Positions 27,189-36,729 of a stretch of 64,000 nt of DNA are shown here, piece by piece (the first letter of the stretch is position 1; every line of letters starts with the position of its first letter). Under the pieces are notes generated by a model. That model ran no database searches. It was given only the letters and a program-made list of their open reading frames with translations, and was not told the DNA's origin. A program made the translations under genes and the position numbers. This DNA comes from an uncultured Muribaculaceae bacterium (lineage in GTDB: Bacteria; Bacteroidota; Bacteroidia; Bacteroidales; Muribaculaceae), in the NCBI GenBank assembly GCA_947626355.1, contig CANQRV010000006.1, forward strand, positions 1 through 64,000. The letters run 5' to 3'.

Positions 27189-27742
27189 TGGACCACAGGA
27201 AGAAAAACATAATAGAGCTCACGCGATGCAGCGAGGAGAGTTACCGCGGGCTCGCCAAGCGCCCGCTGAGGGTGCTGGCCGACAACGTGCGCTCGATGCA
27301 CAACATAGGGGCCATCTTCCGCACCTCCGACGCCTTTCTGGTGGAGGAGGTGATTCTCGGGGGCATCTCGGGGTGTCCGCCCCATCCCGAGATCGAGAAG
27401 ACGGCCCTGGGCGCGGAGCGTACAGTGGCCTGGCGCCATGTCGACGACTCCTTTGCTGAAGCCTCGAGGCTTCAGCGCGAGGGATGGAAGGTATGTGTGC
27501 TGGAGCAGGCATTCGGCAGCGTCGACCTCTCGCTCCTGCGGCCAGACGAGGGGGAGAGGTGGCTGCTTGTGGTGGGCAATGAAGTGAAAGGCGTCGACCA
27601 GAGGATAGTGGATCTGGCCGACGTCGTGGCGGAGATAGCGCAATACGGCACGAAGCATTCGCTCAATGTGTCGGTGAGCGCCGGGATAGCGTTGTGGCAG
27701 CTCACCAGGGAGCGTTGCGGGTGGCCCGGTAGCAGTAGGTGA
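27188..27742 (+). CDS. TrmH/SpoU-family RNA methyltransferase
   Basis: This 184-residue SPOUT methyltransferase probably 2'-O-methylates tRNA or rRNA. The start at 27188 overlaps the nadA stop; the longer open frame from 26993 is inside nadA. The SpoU motifs are RSMHNIGAIFRTSDAF (about residues 34-49), LVVGNEVKGV (about 130) and LNVSVSAGIALW (about 160). The exact nucleotide target cannot be told by eye. The 3' end overlaps the convergent lipoprotein gene by 41 bases. Confidence 0.9.
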   Translation: MDHRKKNIIELTRCSEESYRGLAKRPLRVLADNVRSMHNIGAIFRTSDAFLVEEVILGGISGCPPHPEIEKTALGAERTVAWRHVDDSFAEASRLQREGWKVCVLEQAFGSVDLSLLRPDEGERWLLVVGNEVKGVDQRIVDLADVVAEIAQYGTKHSLNVSVSAGIALWQLTRERCGWPGSSR

Positions 27743-28157
27743 TGGTGCCGCTGTCGGTGAGCCAGGAGAGCCAGAGGCGGTAGCCTTGGTCTGTAAACCA
27801 GTATGACATGGTGACAGGGGCGTCATTGCCGTAGCGCAGGTTGATCTGGTAGTTGGAGGATGGAGAGAGCGATTCCTGACAGAAATAAGACAGGGGCTCT
27901 GTATATTCCCGGTTGTTCTGGAGATAGTAATACGTGCCTCGGCCGTCGCCGTTGAAATAAAGGTAGTTGGTGTCGGCCGGCCCCACCTCGTGGCCGTTGG
28001 CCTGGTATAGTTCCCACATTCCCTGGAGCCGGTCGTCGTAGAAGGCGTTCGGGCCCGGGCCGTCCCATGGGTCGTCGCTGTCGCAGGAGGTGAGCATCGA
28101 GCAGCAGAAGACGCTGGCGAGGAGTATAGCGAGAAGTGATGGTCTTGTTTTTTTCAT
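27702..28157 (-). CDS. Small lipoprotein of unknown function
   Basis: This 151-residue protein has a signal peptide and lipobox-like LTSC near residue 25. The mature part begins acidic (DSDDPWDGPGPN) and continues with DDRLQGMWELYQANG, NYLYFNGDGRGTYYY and MSYWFTDQGYRLWL, suggesting a small lipocalin-like beta-barrel of the kind common in Bacteroidales lipoproteins. I cannot name the family. It converges on the methyltransferase gene and overlaps it by 41 bases; the coding frame, signal peptide and start look sound. Confidence 0.65.
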   Translation of the reverse strand: MKKTRPSLLAILLASVFCCSMLTSCDSDDPWDGPGPNAFYDDRLQGMWELYQANGHEVGPADTNYLYFNGDGRGTYYYLQNNREYTEPLSYFCQESLSPSSNYQINLRYGNDAPVTMSYWFTDQGYRLWLSWLTDSGTITYCYRATRNAPW

Positions 28158-28446
28158 AATGATGTCTTTTTGATGGTTTTCATAGATAAAAACCGTCGGG
28201 CGAACGGTTTGGTTTATCAGCCGTGGAAAGTGGACTGAGGAACCATTTTAGCGTCCCTAAGTACTAAGGATGTCAAAAACGGCTGTTTTTAAACATTTTT
28301 AACCATAAAATAAAAAATATTTTTCGCTTTATGCAAACTTATTGCTAATTTTACGCGGAATAAAATGAAATAATGACGGCAATAAGCTTTTCCTGTCGAA
28401 TCATCATTATTGAATCTGTACCAATAGGGAAAATACCTCATAAATC

Positions 28447-30090
28447 ATGAACATCAGAACCATCTATAAATCGATAGCGGTATTAGGCGCGGCGGGGGTC
28501 TGGCAGGCAGCCGACGCCGAGACACTCGACTTCGGAGCCCTGGAGCCGGATACCGTCTATGAGTATTCGCAAGGCGACGAGGTGTCGGGCTATTATACGG
28601 CGGAATCCGACGGTCCGGTAAAAATCGTCTTTACGGGACAGGAGATTCCCGGCTACAGCGATGCGGCGCATACAGAGCTCAACCGCAACTACCAGTTCTC
28701 CTACGGGGCTGCGGGGGAAAGGCTGCACACGTATCAGATGACGGCCGGAGAGGTGCTATATCTTTATTCCTCTTCCGCGTCAACCATATCGTCGGGCACG
28801 ATGATGGTGGCCGGCAAGCCGGAGACACTCAATTTCCTCTATTCCTCGCCTTCTACCGATCCGGAATCGCCTTATTATTACGGAGGGAGCCTCTCGGCGT
28901 CGACCTACTACCGGCTGTCGCTCTTCTTCGACCAGCCCGTGCAGGCCACCAGCGCCACGCTCCGCTTTCCCGACGGAACCTATGTCTCGGTGCCCATGAC
29001 CTATTCCAATTCAGGCGTGACCGTGGTCTTCAACGAGCAGCTCATGGAGGCCTACCGCAACGCTACGGTGAAGGAGGGCGACGAGGTGACGGTGCGTGTG
29101 GTGGGTGTCCGTTGCGTGGACTACGACGACATCCGGTATAACGGCAACGGCCGCATCGACGTGGCTTTCACGGTTGCCGCCAAGCCTGCGGAGCTTACCG
29201 GCTCCGTCAACCTTCCCACAACAGGGATGCCGCGCATGCTCTCCTATTATCTGCCGGGAGATGCGTCCGGCATCATCGAGATGGAGTTTGACGGAGAGCT
29301 GACGGCCGACCCGCGCACAAAGGCCACACTCACCTTCGGAAATCCCGACGACCTCGAGCATTCCCTTTATGTGGAAGACCTCCCGGCAGAGACTGAAGGC
29401 AACATGATTCGCCTCGACCTCACCGGCAAGAGGCGCCGCCCGAAAGACATGACACCCGATGTAGACGAGGGCTCGCTGCAGTCGCAGCTCACACTGACGG
29501 TGTCGGACGTGTATTCTGCCGACGGCCAGCGTGTGTACACAGGCTCGCTCACCAACTATACCAACTTCGGCTACGTGTATCCGATCACCACCCTTGAATA
29601 TGTGGTGGCGGCCGACTTCGTGCCCTTGCGCGGCACGGTGGTGCGAAGCGGCACAGAGATGGAGATATGGATCCTCAACGGGTGCAAATGCATGTTTGAC
29701 GGCGTAAAGACGACCTTCACGGCCAATGGAGTGGAAAGCGCACTGTCGATTCCGCTCGAGGAGCTCGCCGTGAAGCCGGACCCCGAGAGTGACGACGACC
29801 TGCTGATCAACTTCACGCTGCCCGACCTCGGCGCCGACCACGGATGCGAGGTGAAGGTGGAGCTGCTCGACGCCCTCTATGCCGACGGGCTCGACCACAA
29901 TCCCAACGTGTGCGCCTTCTATACTTGGGACGACGGCACAGGCGTGGAGGCTGCGGAAGCCGACGTGACGGGCGCCGACGTCTTTTCACTGACCGGAGTG
30001 AAGGTGAGGGAGAACGCGCTTCCCGCCGACCTGCGCACTCTATCCGCCGGCATCTATATCTATAAAGGAAGAAAAATAGCAGTGAGATAA
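28447..30090 (+). CDS. Secreted beta-sandwich protein with T9SS type A sorting domain
   Basis: This 547-residue protein has a signal peptide ending near ADA-E (residue 24). The body is a series of beta-sandwich domains with bacterial Ig-like patterns (LSLFFDQPVQATSATLRF, then IIEMEFDGELTADPRTKA). The last 45 residues form a type A T9SS signal: DVFSLTGVKV, LSAGIYIYKGRKIAVR. It should therefore cross the outer membrane through the type IX system and be released or anchored at the surface. No enzyme motif is visible. It is first of three similar genes in a row, 13 bases before the next. Confidence 0.75.
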   Translation: MNIRTIYKSIAVLGAAGVWQAADAETLDFGALEPDTVYEYSQGDEVSGYYTAESDGPVKIVFTGQEIPGYSDAAHTELNRNYQFSYGAAGERLHTYQMTAGEVLYLYSSSASTISSGTMMVAGKPETLNFLYSSPSTDPESPYYYGGSLSASTYYRLSLFFDQPVQATSATLRFPDGTYVSVPMTYSNSGVTVVFNEQLMEAYRNATVKEGDEVTVRVVGVRCVDYDDIRYNGNGRIDVAFTVAAKPAELTGSVNLPTTGMPRMLSYYLPGDASGIIEMEFDGELTADPRTKATLTFGNPDDLEHSLYVEDLPAETEGNMIRLDLTGKRRRPKDMTPDVDEGSLQSQLTLTVSDVYSADGQRVYTGSLTNYTNFGYVYPITTLEYVVAADFVPLRGTVVRSGTEMEIWILNGCKCMFDGVKTTFTANGVESALSIPLEELAVKPDPESDDDLLINFTLPDLGADHGCEVKVELLDALYADGLDHNPNVCAFYTWDDGTGVEAAEADVTGADVFSLTGVKVRENALPADLRTLSAGIYIYKGRKIAVR

Positions 30091-30103
30091 GAAATACAAA
30101 ATA

Positions 30104-32878
30104 ATGCTTATGGAAATAAAGACTTTACTGACAGCATTGCTCCTCACGGGGGTAACGGCTACGGCAGGCGCGGCATATCCCGACAGCCGCATCGCGTATC
30201 CCTACGACGGAGTGAAGACCGATGTGTCGATGCTCAACCGCATCACCATATCGCAGAACAGCAGCACGAGCCAGGTGGCTGTAAGCGTGGCCGACGGAGC
30301 ATCGGCCACCTTCACCAATCTTGAAAGCGACGAGACGGTGGCCGCCACCTCGATAGAGGTGATCGAGGGGGGCTCCTCGAAATATCCCACGTATAACGTG
30401 GATATCACGTTTCCCGACCTTCCGGCCAACGGGGAATGGGAATTCCTTCTCACCGCCGGCTCGCTGGTGGATGCCGATGGAAATCCGAGCCCGGCCTTCA
30501 GCAAGACATGGACGCTCGCCGACCCCGTGCTCGATGCCGCGAGGATCACGCCTGTCATCATGATACCTGAGCCTGACAGCGAGGTGAGGGCCGTGGGGTC
30601 GGCGGAAGGGACCTGGACCATGGCATTCGAGCCCGGCATACAGGAGAGGATAGGCTTTGTGTCGTTTATCCTTACGGATGCCGATCCCGACCATCTCTAC
30701 GGAGGAGAGACTTTCTACCGGCAGGGATACGTGAAGAGGGTTGGCATCGACAATCTCACCGGCAAGCCCCTCGACATGGATCTCTCGGAGCCCATCAGCA
30801 TATACTGGGGCGGACCGGCCTCCAAGCTCTATTCGGGATATGAATACGTCTTCCGTGCCGAGTGCCGCACCCAGGAATACGACGGCGAGGTAGTGGGTGT
30901 CTTCGAGTGCCGCTACAAGGGGGGGAGCGCCTCCTACACATATGCTCCCGAGACGCTTACCGGCATCATGCCCGTTCCGGAGAATTATGATCCTGCGAAT
31001 CCCGACGGCTACGTCTTCACTACCGCCGGCGGCGACAATACGGTGACGATGACCTTCAGCGGCCCGGTGGAGTGTGTGGAGTCGGCATCGGCCATCAACC
31101 TCGGCCAGGGAGAATCCGACCATTTCCAGAGCATAACGTCAAACGCCGACAGGACGGAATGGTATTTCGTGATTCCCGCCGCCTACATCAGGGATCCGCA
31201 AGTGGATTTCTATGTGGCCTTCACAGGCTCCAACGGGGCGCGGGTGAAGGGCAACAACAGCAGGGAGGAGACCTCCTGCTTCATGTTTACCTATCTTGTG
31301 ACTACGGGGGTCACTCAGCCGGTGTTGTTTGCGGATCCGGCTCCGGGAGATGAGCTCGAGTCCATCTCCACAGTGACGCTCACCTCCGATTCCCCTCTCG
31401 TGATGTCGCCTTCCAATTCTGTCAACGCCACCATACGTGACAGCGGCGACAATGTGGTCTACACATTCTCCGAGGTGACGGCTACAGACGACCGGCGGTC
31501 GGTCAGCCTCACCGCGCAGCCTCCTTTCTCGGAGCCTGGCTCGTATACAGTCTATATTCCCGAGGGGTTCATAAATTTCGGAGAGGGTTCCGACATCATC
31601 CCGTCGGCGGCATTCAGCATCCCCTACACCGTAAAGGGCAGTACACCGCCGGCTCCGGTTATAATCAATCCTGTCGGGGTTGAACCGGCGAGCGGATCCA
31701 CTGTGGAGCAGCTATCCCTTGTGAGGGTGGTTTTCGCCGACGGCATGGCCGTGAATCCGGTGATGAATGCGGCAGAGGTGACGGATGGAGAAGGAGAGAC
31801 GGCAGGATATTCCTGTATGCGCACTGCCGCTGACGCCGGCAATGTGGTGGAGATCACATTCACGAGCGATATGGAAGGCCACGACGCCCTTGTCTTCACC
31901 GAGGCCGGCACCTACACACTGCGTCTTCCCGAGGGAGCCATCGAAGCCGGCGACAATCAGATAACCCCGGAGCTCACTTACTCATGGACGGTAGAGCCTA
32001 CGCCTCCCGCACCCGGAGAGCTTGTGCCGGTAGCTGTGGAGCCGGCGACCGAGACGGTGCTGGAGGAGCTTTCGGAGGCGAGGATAATATTCGAGTCGGG
32101 AAGGAATGTGGCGCCTGCGGTCACATCGGTGCCTGTCTACAACAAGCTCCGCGAGACAGTGGGCTACGGAATGCTTTCGCCCGACCCGTCGGCCGGCAAT
32201 GTGATACTGATGACATTCGCGAGCGACGAGACAGGGAGCGAGCCCGAGACATTCCAGGAAGAGGGCGCATATACCGTGATCCTGCCTGAAGGAGCGATAA
32301 CTACCACCGACTGCTACTGCATCACCCCGGAGCTTACGTTCACATGGATGGTGGAATCGGCGGCTCCCACTCCCGAGACACTCGTGGTGGTGCGTGCCGA
32401 GCCTGCCGTCGGCAGCAGGATAAGCGGGCTCTCCCGGATCGGCCTGTGGTTTGAAGAAGGCACGGAAGTGGCCGGTGTGGAATACGCCCTGCCGCTCACC
32501 GACGCCTCCGGTGAGACAGTGGCCTACGCGCAGCCTGAAATCAGCTGGGACTACTATAATCTGCTCTACTACAACCTCACATCCGACGAGCGCGGCAACG
32601 AGCCTGTCGAGATAAAGGTGGCCGGCGTCTACACACTCGTGATTCCCGCCGGAGCGATAGTCAATGGGGAGAACGTGAGCTGCAATCCGGAGACAGTGCT
32701 GAGCTGGGAGGTGGAAGAAGGAAGCTCGGTAGACCTGACAGGCCTGGATGAGAACCTGCGCGGCGATGTCTATACTGCGCAGGGCGTGCTCGTGGCCCGT
32801 GATGCCGACGCCTCGACAATACGCACTCTCGAGAAGGGTCTCTACATCATCAATGGATGGAAGGTAGTGGTGAGATAA
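30104..32878 (+). CDS. Large secreted Ig-like repeat protein with T9SS sorting domain
   Basis: This 924-residue protein has a signal peptide ending near AGA-A (an alternative start lies two codons later at 30110). From about residue 510 to 885 there are three degenerate repeats of about 115-120 residues. Each starts with a VxVEPA- or VRAEPA-type segment and ends with YTLRLPEGAIEA, YTVILPEGAITT or YTLVIPAGAIVN and then a W-V-E step. The C-terminus is a T9SS type A signal (VYTAQGVLVARD, LEKGLYIINGWKVVVR). Adhesion or ligand binding at the surface is likely; no catalytic motif is visible. It is the middle gene of the three-gene secreted set. Confidence 0.75.
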   Translation: MLMEIKTLLTALLLTGVTATAGAAYPDSRIAYPYDGVKTDVSMLNRITISQNSSTSQVAVSVADGASATFTNLESDETVAATSIEVIEGGSSKYPTYNVDITFPDLPANGEWEFLLTAGSLVDADGNPSPAFSKTWTLADPVLDAARITPVIMIPEPDSEVRAVGSAEGTWTMAFEPGIQERIGFVSFILTDADPDHLYGGETFYRQGYVKRVGIDNLTGKPLDMDLSEPISIYWGGPASKLYSGYEYVFRAECRTQEYDGEVVGVFECRYKGGSASYTYAPETLTGIMPVPENYDPANPDGYVFTTAGGDNTVTMTFSGPVECVESASAINLGQGESDHFQSITSNADRTEWYFVIPAAYIRDPQVDFYVAFTGSNGARVKGNNSREETSCFMFTYLVTTGVTQPVLFADPAPGDELESISTVTLTSDSPLVMSPSNSVNATIRDSGDNVVYTFSEVTATDDRRSVSLTAQPPFSEPGSYTVYIPEGFINFGEGSDIIPSAAFSIPYTVKGSTPPAPVIINPVGVEPASGSTVEQLSLVRVVFADGMAVNPVMNAAEVTDGEGETAGYSCMRTAADAGNVVEITFTSDMEGHDALVFTEAGTYTLRLPEGAIEAGDNQITPELTYSWTVEPTPPAPGELVPVAVEPATETVLEELSEARIIFESGRNVAPAVTSVPVYNKLRETVGYGMLSPDPSAGNVILMTFASDETGSEPETFQEEGAYTVILPEGAITTTDCYCITPELTFTWMVESAAPTPETLVVVRAEPAVGSRISGLSRIGLWFEEGTEVAGVEYALPLTDASGETVAYAQPEISWDYYNLLYYNLTSDERGNEPVEIKVAGVYTLVIPAGAIVNGENVSCNPETVLSWEVEEGSSVDLTGLDENLRGDVYTAQGVLVARDADASTIRTLEKGLYIINGWKVVVR

Positions 32879-32887
32879 GGCTCCTAT

Positions 32888-32941
32888 AGCGCAAGGCGCC
32901 CGAGGGTGACCTGAGCATACAGTCCGGGAGGGCCTTGCGGC
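32888..32941 (+). other. Intergenic hairpin between secreted genes
   Basis: GCGCAAGGC near 32889 pairs with GCCTTGCGG near 32933, enclosing a GC-rich loop. It has no T-run, so it looks like an mRNA processing or stability structure rather than a terminator. Confidence 0.4.
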
Positions 32942-32972
32942 TCTTCCGGACACCATACAAAAACTACAGCAC

Positions 32973-35900
32973 ATGAACCGACTTATAAAGCCGATAGCAG
33001 GCATAGCCGTGATGCTTGCCGCTCCACCGGCGATATGGGCGTCGCCCGACGGAGCACGTCCCGAGATAATAGAGCTGAGGCTCGAAGGCAACGGCACCTT
33101 CTACAACATATCCGACAACGGCGAGTGGGCCGTGGGGGATGCCGTGAATCCCGGCAATTCCTCCCTTAACGGCTACGCCACCCTCGTCAATGCCGTGACG
33201 GGAGAACAGACACCCTTGTGGGAAGATGGGCAGGAGACAGTGCAGAGCGGAGCCCGCGACGTGACGGATGCGGGCGATGTGGCCGGATGGTATGATGGAA
33301 AGGCCGCCATCTACAGGCGCGGGCAGGGACGCTGGGAAATGATGCCAGAGCTGCCGGGGAGCTGGGAGACCGTCTCGCTCTACTCCATCACGCCCGACGG
33401 AGAGTATGCCGTGGGGGGTGCCCTCGCCACCGACTGGTCGCAGATGCCGGTAGCCTATCATATCACCGACGGAAAGGTGGAGGAGATAGATGTGTCGGCC
33501 TACAGGGGAAGGAGATTTTCAAAGGTGCTTCCCGGCGGACTGGTGCCGGTGGCCGAGGGTCTTCTCGATCTCTCCACAGGAAAGATAAGGAAAATAGACG
33601 GAGGCATGGCCGGCGACCACTGCTATTCTCCCGACGGGAAATGGATGGTGCGCGGGGTGATGGATGAAAGCGAGAGCTTTGAATACGGCCCGTTTGAGCT
33701 TGTCGACCTGACCACCGGAGAGGCCACACGGCTGGAAGACAATTCGCCGTCGTCGTCGATCTATTCCGCAGGAGTCGACAACAACGGCCTTGTCTACGGA
33801 ATTACGGAGCACGACCTGATGTTTCGCTGCTGGCACGTGCATGTAGGAAAATACTGGTATGACTTCCGCACCATACTCAGCCAGACCTACGGCATAGACT
33901 GGCAGGAGGAATACAGCAAGGACCGCGAGGGGCTCACAGGCACCTTCTGGGGCTCTTCGGGCGACGGCCGCGTGGTGATCGCCACCGACTACATCCGCGA
34001 CTATACCTGCTATATAATAAGGATGCCCGACAGTTTCGGCGACATATGCGGCGAGATAGACCTCCTCTCCAACCATTATGTCAGTCCGACACCGGGCGCC
34101 GCCTTTTCCCGGCTCTCGAGCATGAGCCTGACATTCGACCGTCCGGTAGTGGTGAACGGGAATCCCAACGACGTTATGCTTTATGACGCCGACGGAACGC
34201 TGCTGAGATATTCGGTGGCTTTCGCGCCGAGTGCGGGAAGCGACTCAAGGGTCGATGTGGTGTTTCGCAACTTCACCATGGAGGAAGGGAAGGAATATAA
34301 GGTGGTGATACCCGCAGGGAGTCTCGCCGTGAAAGGCGACGAGGAACGCGTCAACTTGGAAATCGCCATAAGCTACAAGGGACGTCCCAATGTGCCGGTG
34401 CATCCGGTGACTATCTCACCGGCCGACGGCAATAAGGTGCCCCGCATCAATATCGACACCAATCCGGTGGTGGTGACATTCGACACCAGTCTGACGCTGG
34501 TGGAGAATCCCGACCAGGAGAGCCGTATCTTCCTGTATCTCGCAGGTGACGAGGGCGATGAGCTCATCACTCCCCTCAATGCCTCGCTCCAGGGCGACCG
34601 GCTTATGATATATCCGGTGGTAGAGCAGCGTCTGGCCGAGGGATGCGACTATCACGTGGTGATCGAGGAGGGCACGTTTGCCGACCTTTCCGGGGCCAAT
34701 CCCAACGAGCGCATCACCATCACGTATCACGGCGACTACACTCCCGACCCGCCGGGCAACGAGAAGGTGATATTTTCCGACGACTTCAACCAGGGGGTGT
34801 CGGCCGCGAAATGGATGTTCCACGAGGGCGACGGAAACACACCCGCCGGGGAGCCTGCCTCATGGGATTTCACAGCCGACACCACACCGTGGTATTTCGT
34901 GCGCGACAACGCCTCGAGCTCCGACTGGGCCGCATGCTCCCACTCGATGTATTCGCCGCCGGGTCAGAGCGACGACTGGATGGTGACCCAGCGCCTCTAT
35001 ATCGCCGATGACTCCTACATACTGAAATTCAAGTCGCAGTCGTATCAGCGGGGCAAGGAGGACTGTCTTAAGGTGTATGTATGGGAGAGCGACGATGTGA
35101 TTACCGCGCTCACGCCCTCGATTGTCAACAATATCCGCTATGCCGGGCGTCTGGTATACAGCGAGCTTCAGGATCCCGGCGCCAGCGAGCAGACCATGGA
35201 GGGAGACTGGCGCCTCAATGAGGTGAGTCTCGGGAATTTCGCCGGCAAAAACGTATATGTCGCATTCGTGAACGACAACTATAATCAATCGGCGATATTC
35301 ATGGATGACGTGGAGGTGTCGCGCGACCTTCAGATGGCGGTCCAGCTCTTCACGCCGGAGTTTACGGTAGGGGAGAGCATTCTGACAGTGAGCGGCCGTG
35401 TGCAGAACCTGTCGGCCGAGACCATCGACGCCATGACTCTGGCGCTTCTTGATGCCGCCGGCAACGAGCTCGACCGGATAGAGGCCACAGGGCTCGGACT
35501 TTCCACCGAGGAGATGTATCCGTTCAGCTTCGACACCCCGCTGGGCCTCACGATAGGCGAGGAGACGTATTATTCGGTGGCCGTGACGAGCGGCGAGCGG
35601 TCGAGCTCCACACGCTCCTCGGTGAAGAATCTGGCGTTCCAGACCACGAGGAGGGTTGTGCTTGAGGAGATGACCGGCACCACATGCCGCTTCTGTCCGC
35701 AGGGACATGTAGTGATCGAGCGACTGGAGAAGGATTTCGGCGAGAACTTCATCCCGATCGCCATACACAGCTATCCGGGAGGCCAGTTCTACACGGATGA
35801 GTCTTATTCATATTCGCAGTTCCTCGGTCTGGCGGCCGCGCCTACGGCGGTGATCGACCGCCTCTATCTCGCGTCGCCTCTCGGATCCGAATATGAAATG

Positions 35901-36650
35901 ATGGGCGGCGGCGACAACCGCCTGTGGTATGACATCGTGGCCGAACGTATAGGCACATACGCCGATGCCGACATCAATATCGAGGGTATGAGTGCCGATG
36001 CCGACGGCAACGTGAATGTCGACGTGACGGTGAGATATGCGTTCAGGGCTTCGAACCTGAACGTGAACCTGCTCACAGTGGTGACGGAAGACGGAATAAG
36101 CGGCGTGCAGCTCAATAATTTCGTTGACTCCGACGCGCCTGTGATGGCCGATTGGGAGGCGGGTGGCCCGTATGGACAGCCCAACACCCCCTACACCTTC
36201 ACCAACGTGATGCGCGGCGCCATAGGCACTACCTTCAACGGCACCGGCGGCTATCTGCCGTCGGAGGTCGAGGCAGCCGCCGACTACAATGCCCGTGTCT
36301 CGTTTGCAATGCCGACGCATGTGGCGGATGCCGCCAACACAAGGATCAGCGTGCTGATGATCGACGCCAATACAGGCCGGGTGATCAATGCTGCCCGCAA
36401 GGCATACTCTACGGGTATCTGCAATATGGCCGGTGATGGCGATGTCAGCGTGAGGACGGAGAGCGGCTCGTTGAGGATAGAGTCGGCCGGTGATTTCTTG
36501 GCGACAGTCTATTCTCCTGATGGCCGTCTGCTCGGCAGCGGCTCGGGTGCTGATGCGATGAGCCTTGATCTGAGGGGCTATCGCGGATTGGCCATCGTCA
36601 AGGTGGTGAAAGACGGCGGGTCGGTAGTGAAAAAGATAATGTTGGAATAA
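32973..36650 (+). CDS. Very large secreted protein with choice-of-anchor and Omp28-like domains
   Basis: This 1225-residue protein has a signal peptide ending near IWA-S (residue 24). Residues 30-365 look like a repeat (propeller-like) domain with DNGEWAVGDA and DAGDVAGWYDG motifs. Ig-like domains cover about 370-590. A jelly-roll domain of the cleaved-adhesin/choice-of-anchor type (FSDDFNQGVSAAKW, then DDWMVTQRLYI) spans about 600-775. An Omp28-related thioredoxin-like region follows at about 890-1160, with the CxxC motif TTCRFCPQG and IAIHSYPGGQFY. The end is T9SS-like (VYSPDGRLLG, VVKKIMLE). The CxxC at the cell surface could form or reshuffle disulfides; that is inference. Confidence 0.78.
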   Translation: MNRLIKPIAGIAVMLAAPPAIWASPDGARPEIIELRLEGNGTFYNISDNGEWAVGDAVNPGNSSLNGYATLVNAVTGEQTPLWEDGQETVQSGARDVTDAGDVAGWYDGKAAIYRRGQGRWEMMPELPGSWETVSLYSITPDGEYAVGGALATDWSQMPVAYHITDGKVEEIDVSAYRGRRFSKVLPGGLVPVAEGLLDLSTGKIRKIDGGMAGDHCYSPDGKWMVRGVMDESESFEYGPFELVDLTTGEATRLEDNSPSSSIYSAGVDNNGLVYGITEHDLMFRCWHVHVGKYWYDFRTILSQTYGIDWQEEYSKDREGLTGTFWGSSGDGRVVIATDYIRDYTCYIIRMPDSFGDICGEIDLLSNHYVSPTPGAAFSRLSSMSLTFDRPVVVNGNPNDVMLYDADGTLLRYSVAFAPSAGSDSRVDVVFRNFTMEEGKEYKVVIPAGSLAVKGDEERVNLEIAISYKGRPNVPVHPVTISPADGNKVPRINIDTNPVVVTFDTSLTLVENPDQESRIFLYLAGDEGDELITPLNASLQGDRLMIYPVVEQRLAEGCDYHVVIEEGTFADLSGANPNERITITYHGDYTPDPPGNEKVIFSDDFNQGVSAAKWMFHEGDGNTPAGEPASWDFTADTTPWYFVRDNASSSDWAACSHSMYSPPGQSDDWMVTQRLYIADDSYILKFKSQSYQRGKEDCLKVYVWESDDVITALTPSIVNNIRYAGRLVYSELQDPGASEQTMEGDWRLNEVSLGNFAGKNVYVAFVNDNYNQSAIFMDDVEVSRDLQMAVQLFTPEFTVGESILTVSGRVQNLSAETIDAMTLALLDAAGNELDRIEATGLGLSTEEMYPFSFDTPLGLTIGEETYYSVAVTSGERSSSTRSSVKNLAFQTTRRVVLEEMTGTTCRFCPQGHVVIERLEKDFGENFIPIAIHSYPGGQFYTDESYSYSQFLGLAAAPTAVIDRLYLASPLGSEYEMMGGGDNRLWYDIVAERIGTYADADINIEGMSADADGNVNVDVTVRYAFRASNLNVNLLTVVTEDGISGVQLNNFVDSDAPVMADWEAGGPYGQPNTPYTFTNVMRGAIGTTFNGTGGYLPSEVEAAADYNARVSFAMPTHVADAANTRISVLMIDANTGRVINAARKAYSTGICNMAGDGDVSVRTESGSLRIESAGDFLATVYSPDGRLLGSGSGADAMSLDLRGYRGLAIVKVVKDGGSVVKKIMLE

Positions 36651-36672
36651 GGTTATATAAAAAAGGATTGAT

Positions 36673-36707
36673 GCGGGGAAGGCTGCTTGAAGTCTTCCCC
36701 GCGTTTT
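36673..36707 (+). terminator. Rho-independent terminator of the 28-36 kb secreted set
   Basis: GCGGGGAAG (36673-36681) pairs with CTTCCCCGC (36694-36702), followed by GTTTTG. It may also serve the convergent gene on the other strand. Confidence 0.75.
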
Positions 36708-36729
36708 GTAGCGGGTCGGTTAGAGGATT

